This document shows positions 26,939-36,607 of a DNA stretch of 64,000 nucleotides, piece after piece. Every line of letters begins with the position of its first letter. Within the stretch, counting starts at the first letter, position 1. The stretch comes from G965200765 sp965203865 (lineage in GTDB: Bacteria; Pseudomonadota; Gammaproteobacteria; Arenicellales; JAJDZL01). The stretch spans positions 682,001 through 746,000 of the forward strand of contig OZ241916.1 of NCBI GenBank assembly GCA_965203865.1, written 5' to 3'. The notes beneath the pieces were generated by a model that ran no database searches, had not been told where the DNA came from, and saw nothing but the letters and a program-made list of their open reading frames with translations. Position numbers and translations under genes: made by a program.

Positions 26939-29083
26939 ATGAACCTATATTCAGCAACATCAGATGCACGTTCACTTTATATTCTTCCGGTTGAGCCAGT
27001 CGCAAAGGAAGTTCTAATTCCAGCTCTTCGAGCTACGAAAGCATTGGATGTGATGATGGGATATTTTTCTAGTAGCTCATTTCCAGAATTAGCACCTGGT
27101 TTGGCAACTTTCTTGAAAAATTCTCAAGCACCAATGCGAATTGTAATAAGCCCATCCGTCCCCGAGGCCGACTTTGAAGTACTCACTCGGAATAAAGATC
27201 AACTTGAAATTCTTGCTCAGCAAATTTTTATACAAGATGTTCCAGATGAAAATGAGTTGATTCAACATACTCTTGAATGTTTCGCTTGGTTAATTGTTCG
27301 GAAACGATTGATCATAAAGTTTGCTGTAATGTCTGAAGGCAAGTTTCATCAAAAAGTATGGCTATTGAAAGATGATCAAAATCGTTTAGCACTTCATGGG
27401 TCAATGAATCAAACAAAAAGTGGGCTTGGTTCAAATAGGGAGCAATTGACGCTTTCGCGAGACTGGAAGGGTGAGGACTCGGTTTTTCATATAGAGAGAT
27501 TGCAGGAAGAATTTGATTTATTGTGGTCGGGTGGTGATAGTGATTGTCATGTATTCACCCTTCCAGAGGCAGTTGAGAAACAAATAGTAAAAAAATACAA
27601 GACAACGGGTGAGCCAAAGGAAAGAGATATTCTGGATGCATATCCAAGCCATGATGAGTTTGATAGTCTTGATGATTCAATTGTCAATTGTCTTGAAATT
27701 CCTGATAACTTGGAGTTCAAAAGCGGAGATTTTTCTCATCAAGGAGAAGCAGTTAAATCTTGGGAAAACTCTGGGCGAAATGGAATTCTTGAAATGGCCA
27801 CTGGGTCTGGAAAAACCATTACATCAATGGTGGCAGCTTGTAGATTGCAAAATGAACTTGATTCACTACTTGTGGTCATATCTGCTCCGTATCGGCCACT
27901 GATTAACCAATGGTGTGAACAAATCAATAAATTTAATGTGGTTCCAGTAAATCTATCTGATGCAATAGGATCTGAAAATCGAAACAAATTAATTTCAAAA
28001 GTTGATCTTAATTTGAAACTCGCTGTTTCGCGAGCAGAAATACTTGTAGTGAGTAACGTAATTCTTTGCGACTCGTCATTCATTGAATCTATATCAAAAA
28101 TCAATTCAAAAAAATTACTGATAGCCGACGAGTGCCACAACCTTGGAGCGCCCGACTTTTTATCAAATCCCCCTCAGGTTTTTGACTACAGGTTGGGGCT
28201 TTCAGCCACGCCCGTTCGACAATACGATGAGAAGGGCACAGAGGAGTTGGTCAAGTATTTCGGAAAAATTTGTTTTGCCTACGACCTGTCTCAAGCGATA
28301 GGTGTGTGTTTAACCGAATATGATTACCATGTTCATTTTGTTTCATTGACGGATGAAGAGATGGAGGGTTGGCATGAAATTACCGCACAAATTGCTAGGC
28401 AGAGGTGGAAACTTGAAAATGACGAAATTGATACCCAGTTGGGAAATCTTTTGCGCAAGAGACGTTTGATAATTGAGACTGCACAGAACAAGTTGAAGAT
28501 TCTTTCCCAACTGTTGGATTCTGAGTCAAAGGACACACTTAAATATGCATTGATATACGCAACTGATAAAGACCCTGCCCAACTAACGAAAGTAAACAGT
28601 ATTTTACTTGATAAAGGACTTATTTTTCATCAGCTTACCCAGAAAGAGACTGCTAATAGCAAGAAAGCAACTAGTATTTTGGCCTCATTTCAAGAAGGCA
28701 CAATTCAGGTATTGACTGCCAAACGTGTTTTGGACGAGGGTGTTGATATTCCACAGATTGAACTGGCGTATGTACTGGCAAGCACCACAGTTAGGCGCCA
28801 ATGGATTCAACGTAGAGGGCGTTTGTTGCGAAAATGTCAGGAAACTGGAAAAAATCACGCAACAATTCACGACTTTGTGGTTCTTCCACCAGATTGCACT
28901 CCTGATTCAAACGGACGTGTTCTTGACAAAGATGAAAGAAAGATAGTTCGCTCTGAATTAGAGCGAGTTTGGGAGTTTAGTAATTTAAGTCGAAATGAGT
29001 TAAAGAATAACGGCCCACACCGGGCGGTAAGGCAATTACAAAATTTAGCAAATGAATGGGGAATAAATACTGATGTCGTATAG
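26939..29083 (+). CDS. PLD-domain SF2 helicase, putative phosphorothioation-linked restriction protein
   Basis: A 714-residue fusion. The N-terminal 200 residues form a phospholipase D-like nuclease domain; the HxK-type motif is visible as H137 and K139 (GKFHQKVWLLKDD) with LHGSMNQTKSG downstream. A superfamily 2 helicase follows with Walker A ATGSGKT (287-293), DECH box (397-400), GLSATPVRQ, LDEGVDIPQ and the arginine-finger QRRGRLLR. It lies 22 bases after sspD and should be the restriction effector that acts on DNA lacking or carrying the sulfur mark. It does not match the DndFGH proteins as I know them; SspE, SspFGH or PbeABCD equivalence cannot be decided here. Confidence 0.75.
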   Translation: MNLYSATSDARSLYILPVEPVAKEVLIPALRATKALDVMMGYFSSSSFPELAPGLATFLKNSQAPMRIVISPSVPEADFEVLTRNKDQLEILAQQIFIQDVPDENELIQHTLECFAWLIVRKRLIIKFAVMSEGKFHQKVWLLKDDQNRLALHGSMNQTKSGLGSNREQLTLSRDWKGEDSVFHIERLQEEFDLLWSGGDSDCHVFTLPEAVEKQIVKKYKTTGEPKERDILDAYPSHDEFDSLDDSIVNCLEIPDNLEFKSGDFSHQGEAVKSWENSGRNGILEMATGSGKTITSMVAACRLQNELDSLLVVISAPYRPLINQWCEQINKFNVVPVNLSDAIGSENRNKLISKVDLNLKLAVSRAEILVVSNVILCDSSFIESISKINSKKLLIADECHNLGAPDFLSNPPQVFDYRLGLSATPVRQYDEKGTEELVKYFGKICFAYDLSQAIGVCLTEYDYHVHFVSLTDEEMEGWHEITAQIARQRWKLENDEIDTQLGNLLRKRRLIIETAQNKLKILSQLLDSESKDTLKYALIYATDKDPAQLTKVNSILLDKGLIFHQLTQKETANSKKATSILASFQEGTIQVLTAKRVLDEGVDIPQIELAYVLASTTVRRQWIQRRGRLLRKCQETGKNHATIHDFVVLPPDCTPDSNGRVLDKDERKIVRSELERVWEFSNLSRNELKNNGPHRAVRQLQNLANEWGINTDVV

Positions 29084-29282
29084 CAAAGAAAAGATCAGAA
29101 ATATGTTGTTTAACGAACTTCAAAATATTCCGGAGCGGTATAGTGGTTACCGAGATAGCCTCAAGCAACTTCTTACGGACAGTTTAGCTGTTCAGGAAGA
29201 CCCAACAGTACCGAAATCGAGAAAACACGAAGAAATCACAAAAAAAATAGAAAAGGCAAGTAAGAAAATCAGCAGTGGTTGA
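29073..29282 (+). CDS. Small helical protein of the restriction module
   Basis: A 69-residue charged, helical protein with no recognised family. Its ATG overlaps the end of the helicase gene by 11 bases, and the ATPase gene begins 32 bases later, so it is almost certainly part of the same transcript. It may be an adaptor between the helicase and the SMC-like ATPase; that is a guess from position. Confidence 0.6.
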   Translation: MSYSKEKIRNMLFNELQNIPERYSGYRDSLKQLLTDSLAVQEDPTVPKSRKHEEITKKIEKASKKISSG

Positions 29283-29314
29283 GCTGAGAAAGAAAAAGGT
29301 TTAGGAGAAATCAA

Positions 29315-31408
29315 ATGAAATTACTAAGAGCTGAAATCAAAAATTTTCGATTATTGAAGGACGTTGAAATTCAATTTTCAACAGACAGTAAACGGAATAT
29401 TACAATAGTTCGCGCTGACAATGATAGCGGGAAAACTACGTTGCACACAGCCCTGCAGTGGGGACTATTCGGAGATGTTGCTTTACCGGGCCCTCGAAAA
29501 AATTTTCGTATGAGCCCAATTGATGCGCCAAACAATAAAGAGATAACGGTCCGGGTTGAATTAGATTATGAAATTGCAGTCCAGGATGAAGACAGTGAGC
29601 AATTTCGGATAATCCGATTTTGCACTGAAAAACCCAGAGGAAAAGAATTTGATTGTGTCGATACATCCCATGTCAAGCTATTCAAATTCACATTTGATGG
29701 ACATGAAAAAATAAATCATCCCGAGGTACAGATAAATTCTCATCTTCCCGAAGATATTCGTGAAGTGTTCTTTACTGACGGAGATAAAGCACTAAATTTT
29801 ATTAAGGGAGTAGATAGCGAGAAGAAAGTAGAAAATGCACTGAGACAAATGCTAGGACTAAATGCGATTGAAAATCTACAAAAACACATGGAAATATCAC
29901 GAAGAAAAATAAGTAAAAAAATAAGCGATAATTCAAATGTAGATGATGAGTTAAAGCAGGTTTATGCTGACATTGAAACTACTCATGAAAAAGGCACAGA
30001 GTTACAAGACTCAATAAAACAAAAACGAGAAGGACTCGAAAACGCTAAAGAACAATTGGAAGATTTGGAACTGAAGTTGGAAGATGCTTTGAGAGGTGGG
30101 AATAAGGAAGATTTGCGCAAAGAACGAAAAGAAACTCAAGAGGTACACAAATCGCTTCAAGACCAGTTAAAACAGATCGAACTTGAGCACGCAAATTTGT
30201 TTAAGGATGAATTAATTGGCAAACTAATGATTGAAGAAAAATTTCAGGTTTCCAAGTCAATTCTTGATGGTTTGCATGAACAAGGAGAAATACCACTTCA
30301 GACAATTCCTGTTCTTATGGAACACCTGAATCAAAAAGTTTGTATCTGTGGTGAAAATCTGTCCGAGGAAAATCCGGATGGTTCCAAGCGGCGACAACAT
30401 ATAAACAATTTAATTGAAACTAATCGCAACACTGACAACCTCCGCAAGAAGGTGACTGAGCTTTTCTACAACACTAAGGATGGCTTGCTAATACCTACGC
30501 AATCCGACGCTTGGAGCAAAAAATTCAAAAGTGTTTATAAAAAGCGTCAAAAATTAAATCAAAAACTTAAAGAGTATGGAAAAAAGGAAGCAGAAATAGA
30601 GGCTAAAATAGAAAAAATGGGTGACGTTGATGTCCATCAGATTCAAGAAAGCAAGAAACACTATCAAGACAAGCACTCGAAATTAATTTCAAGCGAGGCT
30701 GTGGAACAAGAGGCCCTAAAACATAATCAAGAAACTATAAGTGCTTTAGAGGTAAGAAAAGAGAAGTTGCTAAAGAGTAAGCATGCAGGGAATATTAATG
30801 CTGTGCAAAACGATTTAGTTAAAGATTTATTAACTTTGATTGACGGAACGATTACAAAACTCAAGACAGAGGAGATTGAAAAGGTTAGTAAATTGATGAA
30901 CGAATTTTTTCTCGAAATGATAAGAACAGCTCCTGTGGAAGAAAGGGGGTTGACAGTGATTAATGAAACGCATGTATCACCAAATTTCAAAATTGAAGTG
31001 ATAAGTATAGAGAACAAAACACTTGACTTATCAACAGGTTTGAATGGAGCTTCTCAGCGAGCTTTAACCATAGCCTTTGTTTTGGCACTTAGTAAGGTAA
31101 GCGGGGTCAATGCTCCAAATGTGGTAGATACGCCATTTGGAATGATGGATGATTTTGTGAAAAATTTTGTTCTTTCTGTAGCTGCACAACAGAGTTCACA
31201 GTTAGTTTTATTTCTGACTCGTTCGGAAATTTCAGGATGTCAGGATAATTTGAGTGAGTTGGTAGGCCAATCCTGCACTTTCTCCAATCCAGCCAAATAT
31301 CCGACTATCCTAAAAAATAAGCCGAAAGTAGATAGCAGAAGAATAATGATTTGTAAATGCGACCATAAATCACACTGTGATGTTTGCGAGAGTAAGATGG
31401 TGATTTAG
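29315..31408 (+). CDS. SMC/Rad50-like ATPase (DndD-like)
   Basis: A 697-residue ABC-type ATPase of the SMC/Rad50/DndD class. Walker A ADNDSGKT (34-41) is near the N-terminus, Walker B with the signature-like region lies near the C-terminus (VVDTPFGMMDD, about residues 602-612), and a long charged coiled coil runs between. C343 and C345 (VCICGENL) sit at the middle of the coil, where Rad50 relatives have a zinc hook. The extreme C-terminus has a further Cys/His cluster (CKCDHKSHCDVC) that looks like a zinc knuckle. It probably moves on or bridges DNA in the phosphorothioation or restriction process. Confidence 0.75.
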   Translation: MKLLRAEIKNFRLLKDVEIQFSTDSKRNITIVRADNDSGKTTLHTALQWGLFGDVALPGPRKNFRMSPIDAPNNKEITVRVELDYEIAVQDEDSEQFRIIRFCTEKPRGKEFDCVDTSHVKLFKFTFDGHEKINHPEVQINSHLPEDIREVFFTDGDKALNFIKGVDSEKKVENALRQMLGLNAIENLQKHMEISRRKISKKISDNSNVDDELKQVYADIETTHEKGTELQDSIKQKREGLENAKEQLEDLELKLEDALRGGNKEDLRKERKETQEVHKSLQDQLKQIELEHANLFKDELIGKLMIEEKFQVSKSILDGLHEQGEIPLQTIPVLMEHLNQKVCICGENLSEENPDGSKRRQHINNLIETNRNTDNLRKKVTELFYNTKDGLLIPTQSDAWSKKFKSVYKKRQKLNQKLKEYGKKEAEIEAKIEKMGDVDVHQIQESKKHYQDKHSKLISSEAVEQEALKHNQETISALEVRKEKLLKSKHAGNINAVQNDLVKDLLTLIDGTITKLKTEEIEKVSKLMNEFFLEMIRTAPVEERGLTVINETHVSPNFKIEVISIENKTLDLSTGLNGASQRALTIAFVLALSKVSGVNAPNVVDTPFGMMDDFVKNFVLSVAAQQSSQLVLFLTRSEISGCQDNLSELVGQSCTFSNPAKYPTILKNKPKVDSRRIMICKCDHKSHCDVCESKMVI

Positions 31409-31441
31409 AGTAGCTGTTAAGTCAATAATTTGGTAAAGAAT

Positions 31442-31876
31442 ATGAATATTTTCGCTAAAACTGAATTGCGTATTCCAGAAATATATAAGGAAGTGTTTCA
31501 AAGTTTTTGCAAGGGAAAGAATTATAAATATAGTCCGTTTCCCAGGGCGGTAGATATGTGGTTTTTGGCAATCTGTATTGCTGTGAGAGAAAATATTCCT
31601 CCTGTTAAAAATTTTAATGGGAAGACTTACAAGGCAATGGAGGGTGGAGTGCTAGTTGGAGATGATGATGTTTGGCGTTCTCATGCGATAATTCTCTTGG
31701 CTATTGCACACACCGGTACAGTTAAAGTGATTGAAAACCCTGGTGAAATGATAAAAATTGCAAATGAATACTTTCTGGCAGGGATTCCGCGATTGAAAAC
31801 AATTCTGGAAGACTCCTCAGGAAATACAGTGATTGACCATTTGTCAGGTGTTTTATCCGAGATGATGCAAAAGTAG
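31442..31876 (+). CDS. Small protein closing the phosphorothioation/restriction locus
   Basis: A 144-residue soluble protein from ATG 31442 (a TTG 12 bases upstream is an alternative). It is alpha-helical with conserved-looking RIPEIYKEVFQSFCKG and AVDMWFLAICIAV stretches. Size and position recall DndE, which follows DndD in Dnd systems, but I cannot see convincing DndE motifs. It lies 33 bases after the SMC-like gene and probably acts with it. Confidence 0.55.
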   Translation: MNIFAKTELRIPEIYKEVFQSFCKGKNYKYSPFPRAVDMWFLAICIAVRENIPPVKNFNGKTYKAMEGGVLVGDDDVWRSHAIILLAIAHTGTVKVIENPGEMIKIANEYFLAGIPRLKTILEDSSGNTVIDHLSGVLSEMMQK

Positions 31877-32080
31877 TAAGTACAATAATTTAAATTCTAT
31901 GCCTATACACCTACAACAGCCTTGTTGTACCCGGGCGATGGCGACAATAGTTTTCAAGTATTGGTTTGATAACAGACCTTCCCAATGCCTGTAATTGAAT
32001 CGTAAGGCATGCTCATTGATATACCCTGGAGGATACATTTAACAGGGAAGGGGAATATAATCTATATCCAGTTTATTAGC

Positions 32081-32299
32081 ATGGTGGTAGATAAATTGTC
32101 AATTAACAACGAAAACATAGACGAAGAAGCATGCGCTAGAGTCATGCGTCTCTATGGCTACAAATCAAGAAACGAGGCTATCAATTTCGCTTTGCGAACT
32201 GTTGCTGCAAAATCCTTGAGCGCAGAAAAAGCGTTGCAGCTTCGCGGATCTGGCTGGGAGGGCGACCTTGACGAAATGCGTGCTACACGGAAGTTTTGA
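32081..32299 (+). CDS. vapB: VapB-like antitoxin (orphan)
   Basis: A 72-residue protein from ATG 32081 with the ribbon-helix-helix antitoxin pattern of the VapB family: EACARVMRLYGYKSRNEAINFALRTVAA, then the Trp-containing toxin-binding tail (LRGSGWEGDLDEMR). The expected VapC partner begins at the right place but is broken by a lost base, leaving this an orphan antitoxin. An earlier ATG at 32009 adds 24 unlike residues and is not preferred. Confidence 0.8.
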   Translation: MVVDKLSINNENIDEEACARVMRLYGYKSRNEAINFALRTVAAKSLSAEKALQLRGSGWEGDLDEMRATRKF

Positions 32300-32345
32300 T
32301 ACCAGTTATACGTCTGCGTTGATAGAAATTTCTACGAGATACGGG
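32296..32345 (+). pseudogene. VapC PIN-domain toxin remnant
   Basis: A TTG overlapping the vapB stop opens MIPV; adding one G after that codon gives DTSALIE. The result reads MIPVDTSALIEI, the standard PIN-domain start with its first catalytic Asp. The missing base falls in that Asp codon. Further sequence runs into the 3' end of the convergent Ada-like gene, so the toxin has been truncated as well as frameshifted. Confidence 0.55.
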
Positions 32346-32387
32346 CTCGCCAATCTAATCGCGCAGGTAAACTACTTCAAGAACAAA

Positions 32388-33218
32388 TTAGTTTGTCTGT
32401 GCTGCTTCCCAAACGAGAATAGCTTTCTTTCGGGCCAAGCCCCATCGATATCCTCCCAAAAATCCAGTACGTCGAATTACTCTGTGGCACGGCACGATAT
32501 AAGATACAGGGTTTCTTCCTACTGCTGAAGCAATGGCTCTGACTGCGTTAGAGCGTTCAACTGTTTTCGCTATATTCGTATAGGAAACCAATTTTCCGGG
32601 CGGGATTCTGAGAAGCGCTTCCCACACCTGAATTTGCAAGTTCGTACCTTTCAGATGAATCATAAACGGAGCTACGGCATCTTGCTTGTCTCCGAAAACT
32701 TTCTCGACAACTTCCTTGGCTCTGATTGAATCTTCACTCAATTTTGCTCCACGCCACTGCGACTTTAATTCACCAAGCGCTGATTCTTCCGGGCGCTCGT
32801 GAAAGCTTAGCCAGCAGACTCCGCGGTCGGTCATGCCAACAAGGCAGTGTCCAAACGGGGAATTACTCCATCCGTAGTGTATCGTCAAACTTCTCGCCTG
32901 CTGCCTGTATTCTTCCGGTGTCATTGCGTAAATATTGACAAACAAATCATGAAGGCGACTGGTGCTGGACAATCCACCTTCCATGGACACTTCCAGAATT
33001 GAGTTGTTCTCGCGCAGCAATGCTCCAGTATATTGGGCTGTTGCATACTGTACAAATCTTTTCGGAGAGATTCCCGCCCAACGCTTGAACAAGCGCTGAA
33101 AGTGGTATTCACTCAATCCGGCATGAGCGGCGATTTCCTTCAGTGAGGGTTGTTCAGAGAAATGATTTTCAATAAATTCAATTGATCTTTCAATTGTTTG
33201 GTAGTCCTTTGCATTCAT
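32388..33218 (-). CDS. Ada-like regulator/methylated-DNA-cysteine methyltransferase
   Basis: A 276-residue fusion. Residues 1-100 form an AraC-type double helix-turn-helix; residues 115-270 form an O6-alkylguanine-DNA alkyltransferase with the acceptor cysteine C244 in PCHRV, the Asn-hinge in ERSNAVRAIASAVGRNP and VSYTNIA before it. It lacks the N-terminal zinc phosphotriester-repair domain of full Ada, so only the O6-alkylguanine activity and DNA binding are expected. It should protect against alkylation and may regulate genes for this response. Its 3' end covers the decayed vapC. Confidence 0.88.
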   Translation of the reverse strand: MNAKDYQTIERSIEFIENHFSEQPSLKEIAAHAGLSEYHFQRLFKRWAGISPKRFVQYATAQYTGALLRENNSILEVSMEGGLSSTSRLHDLFVNIYAMTPEEYRQQARSLTIHYGWSNSPFGHCLVGMTDRGVCWLSFHERPEESALGELKSQWRGAKLSEDSIRAKEVVEKVFGDKQDAVAPFMIHLKGTNLQIQVWEALLRIPPGKLVSYTNIAKTVERSNAVRAIASAVGRNPVSYIVPCHRVIRRTGFLGGYRWGLARKKAILVWEAAQTN

Positions 33219-33379
33219 GGCGTATTGTTAGGATTGAAAAATTCTACTCTCTCATTTTCCACTTCTGAAATTTTTGTGCAAGCCGTTTCTTGCTATTGAC
33301 TTTCTGGAGTATATTAATACTCTTTATATGAAATATTTTTTGTTGAAATTGAAAAAGCATTTCAACCAATCAGAGATCT

Positions 33380-35827
33380 ATGACCAAAGAATTACCATCA
33401 AACTCCAAAGCCGTAGTCATCGGTGGCGGCGCAGTTGGAGCGAGCGTACTCTATCATCTTGCCAAGGCAGGATGGGACGATGCAATTTTGCTTGAGCGCA
33501 AGGAGCTGGGTTGCGGTACTACTTGGCACGCAGCAGGACTTGTGGGACAAGTTCGTTCCAACTACAACATGTCGACACTTGCCCGATACTCGGCAAAACT
33601 GTTTGAAACTCTGGAAGAAGAAACAGGGCAAAGTACGGGCTACCGTCAAAATGGTTCCTTGTTTGTCGCAACGGACCATGAACGTTTGGAGGAGGTCAGG
33701 CGAATTTACTCCATGGCACGCTCATTTGGCGTTGAAATGGATTTGGCGACTCCTGAAGAGTTACTTGAATACTATCCGATTCTTAACATTGAAGATGTCA
33801 TTGGCGGAGCAATAGTTCACAAGGACGGCCAGATTAATCCTCTGGACCTGGTGCAAGCCTATGCCAAAGGAGCCAGGGCGAACGGCGCTAAAATCTTCGA
33901 GAATACAAAAGTCACCGGTATTGATGTAAAGAACGGCCAAGTACGGGGAGTCCATACCGACCAGGGATATGTCGCTGCAAATGCGGTCGTGAACTGTGGC
34001 GGCATGTGGGCGAGAGAGCTGGGCCTGATGGCAGGTGTTGCGATTCCACTTCATGCGGCGGAGCATTACTATGTCGTTACCGAAGTAATTGACGAGTTGC
34101 CGCGTAACCTGCCGATAATGCGAGACCAGTCGCGATTCACCTACTACAAGGAAGATGCCGGCAAGCTGCTTGTGGGAGCATTTGAGCCCAATGCAAAGCC
34201 TTGGGGAATGGATGGCATACCAGAGGACTTCAGTTTTGACCAGCTTCCCGATGACTGGGACCAGTTTTCAGAAGCGCTGGAGAACGCGTTGCATCGCGTG
34301 CCACTGCTGCAGGAACATGGAATTCATACCTTTTTCTGCGGACCGGAGAGTTTTACCCCTGATGACCGGTACTACATTGGCGAAGTACCGCCTGTAAAAG
34401 GCTTTTACGTAGCGGCAGGATTCAACTCAATCGGTGTTCAGTCGTCGGGCGGTGTGGGCAAGGTCATAGCTGAATGGATTATGGAAGGAAGGCCGCGGCG
34501 CGATTATTCGGATGTGGATATTCGCAGAATTCACCTGTTTCAGAACAACAGCAAGTATCTCCATGACCGAACGGTTGAATCGCTTGGATTGCTGTATGCA
34601 ATGCACTGGCCTTTCTTTAACCCGGAAACAGCTCGCAATGTACGAAAGTCACCTTTGCACGACCGATTGGCTGCGCAAGGCGCCTGCTTCGGGGAAACAA
34701 GCGGCTGGGAGCGAGCAAACTGGTATGCTCCGGAAGGTGTTGAGCCCAAATACGAATATTCCTACGGCAGGCAAAACTGGTTCGACTATTCCGGCGAGGA
34801 GCATGAAGCAGTGCGAAATCGGGTTGGCATGTTTGATCAAACTTCCTTTGCCAAGTTCAGCGTGGAAGGGAGAGATGCAGAAAGCTTTCTGAATCGAATC
34901 TGTGCAAACAATGTGGCTGTAGAGCCGGGTCGGGTAGTCTATACGCAATGGCTGAACGAGCATGGTGGAATAGAGGCTGACCTTACAGTAAAGAGAATCG
35001 CAGAAGACCGCTATTGGGTAGTTACTGCTGCGGCTTCCCAGCTTCGAGACTATTCTTGGCTGAAGCGTAATTTGCCGGATGATGCTCATGTAGTCGTAAC
35101 TGATGTAACTTCGGCCTATGCAGTGTTGTCCATAATGGGGCCTGAAGCGCGCAATCTGCTTTCCCGCGTTACCAACGCCGACTTGTCAAACGAGGCATTT
35201 CCTTTTCTGGCATCGAAGGAGATTGAATTGAACTATGCGTATGTACGAGCTTCCAGGATTACTTTTGTCGGCGAACTCGGATGGGAGTTGTACATTCCCT
35301 CGGAATTTGCCCAGCATGTCTATGATGCGATTGCAGAGGCAGGGCAGGAATTTGATCTGAAGCACTGCGGCTACCATGCCTTGAATTCGCTAAGAATTGA
35401 AAAAGCGTATCGGCATTGGGGACATGACATCAGCGATGAAGACACGCCGATTGAGTCCGGTTTGGGGTTTGCAGTTGCGTGGGACAAGCCGGGTGGTTTC
35501 ATTGGCAGAGAAGCCCTGCTCAAAAAGAAGGGTGAAACGCAGACCAGAAAACTGGTGCAGTTTGTTCTGAACGATCCGGGGCCGCTGATGTATCACGAAG
35601 AGCCGATTTACAGAAACGGCGAACTGGCTGGAAGAATTACTTCTGCAATGTATGGCTATACGCTTGGCGGAAGCGTAGGTTTGGGCTATGTGAATTGCGA
35701 TGATGGTGTCGACAATGCGTACATTGAATCCGGCCAGTACGAAATTGAAATTGCCGATGAAATGTTTGGTGCCAAGGCATCAGTACGTCCCATGTACGAT
35801 CCAAAATCTCTACGCCCGAAAGCTTAG
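33380..35827 (+). CDS. FAD-dependent dimethylglycine/sarcosine dehydrogenase-like protein with GcvT domain (second copy)
   Basis: An 815-residue paralogue of the enzyme at 5049-7469. It has GGGAVG (15-20), the covalent-flavin region CGTTWHAAGLVGQ, a GcvT half with IMGPEARNLLSRVT, FVGELGWELYIP and SLRIEKAYRHWG, and the same length. It should oxidise an N-methyl amino acid (sarcosine or dimethylglycine) and hand the one-carbon unit to tetrahydrofolate. Differences in the N-terminal half suggest a different substrate from the first copy. It is followed 21 bases later by alaX. Confidence 0.88.
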   Translation: MTKELPSNSKAVVIGGGAVGASVLYHLAKAGWDDAILLERKELGCGTTWHAAGLVGQVRSNYNMSTLARYSAKLFETLEEETGQSTGYRQNGSLFVATDHERLEEVRRIYSMARSFGVEMDLATPEELLEYYPILNIEDVIGGAIVHKDGQINPLDLVQAYAKGARANGAKIFENTKVTGIDVKNGQVRGVHTDQGYVAANAVVNCGGMWARELGLMAGVAIPLHAAEHYYVVTEVIDELPRNLPIMRDQSRFTYYKEDAGKLLVGAFEPNAKPWGMDGIPEDFSFDQLPDDWDQFSEALENALHRVPLLQEHGIHTFFCGPESFTPDDRYYIGEVPPVKGFYVAAGFNSIGVQSSGGVGKVIAEWIMEGRPRRDYSDVDIRRIHLFQNNSKYLHDRTVESLGLLYAMHWPFFNPETARNVRKSPLHDRLAAQGACFGETSGWERANWYAPEGVEPKYEYSYGRQNWFDYSGEEHEAVRNRVGMFDQTSFAKFSVEGRDAESFLNRICANNVAVEPGRVVYTQWLNEHGGIEADLTVKRIAEDRYWVVTAAASQLRDYSWLKRNLPDDAHVVVTDVTSAYAVLSIMGPEARNLLSRVTNADLSNEAFPFLASKEIELNYAYVRASRITFVGELGWELYIPSEFAQHVYDAIAEAGQEFDLKHCGYHALNSLRIEKAYRHWGHDISDEDTPIESGLGFAVAWDKPGGFIGREALLKKKGETQTRKLVQFVLNDPGPLMYHEEPIYRNGELAGRITSAMYGYTLGGSVGLGYVNCDDGVDNAYIESGQYEIEIADEMFGAKASVRPMYDPKSLRPKA

Positions 35828-35848
35828 GTTTCTTGTTTGTAAATTGCC

Positions 35849-36559
35849 ATGACTGAACCATTGTATGAACGCGACCCCTATCTTCGGAAGTGCGAAGCGG
35901 TGGTAACGTCTGTCGACCAAGATTCAAACAGTTTCAGTACAGACAGTACTGTGTTTTACGCAATGGGAGGCGGGCAGCCAGGTGATACTGGATGCGCTTC
36001 ATTCAACGGGAGCGAGTCAAAAATTATCGATACCAGAAAAGACAGAGAGTCCGGGGAGATCTATCATTTTGTTGAAGAAGGCGCAAGATTGCCCGAACCT
36101 GATTCTTCAGTGCATCTTGAAATAGACTGGGAACGACGGCATCGCATGATGCGGATGCACAGTTGCATGCACCTGCTATCCGCAATTATTGTTGCTCCGG
36201 TTACAGGCGGGCAAATTAGCGATGAGCGCGGAAGACTGGATTTTGATCTTGGAAATGTGATTGACAAGGAAGAAGTAACCCGGAAGTTGAATGAGCTGAT
36301 TCAACAGAGTATTCCGAGAGAATTTCAGTGGATTTCGACGGAAGAGCTGGATGCCCAGCCAGAACTGGTAAAGACGATGGCAGTTCAGCCGCCCAGAGGG
36401 TCGGGGCAGGTTCGTCTTGTAAACTTCTCGGGAGTTGACTTGCAGCCTTGCGGCGGTACCCATGTTGCCAATAGCAGTGAAATTGGCGCGGTGCGAGTTC
36501 AGAAAGTGGAAAACAAGGGCAGGCACAATCGTCGAGTAATCGTGGTTTTTAACGAGTAG
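35849..36559 (+). CDS. alaX: Alanyl-tRNA editing protein AlaX
   Basis: A 236-residue stand-alone editing domain homologous to the C-terminal part of alanyl-tRNA synthetase. It hydrolyses mischarged Ser-tRNA(Ala) (and Gly-tRNA) in trans. The zinc ligands are visible: H104 and H108 (HSCMH) and C201 and H205 (CGGTH). The GGGQPGDTG stretch near residue 42 is typical of the N-terminal region. It is housekeeping in type and its neighbours give no special hint. Confidence 0.88.
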   Translation: MTEPLYERDPYLRKCEAVVTSVDQDSNSFSTDSTVFYAMGGGQPGDTGCASFNGSESKIIDTRKDRESGEIYHFVEEGARLPEPDSSVHLEIDWERRHRMMRMHSCMHLLSAIIVAPVTGGQISDERGRLDFDLGNVIDKEEVTRKLNELIQQSIPREFQWISTEELDAQPELVKTMAVQPPRGSGQVRLVNFSGVDLQPCGGTHVANSSEIGAVRVQKVENKGRHNRRVIVVFNE

Positions 36560-36607
36560 CCGGATTCAAGGTTATGGTTTTATCAATTTTTTACTATGGG
36601 GGATAGT

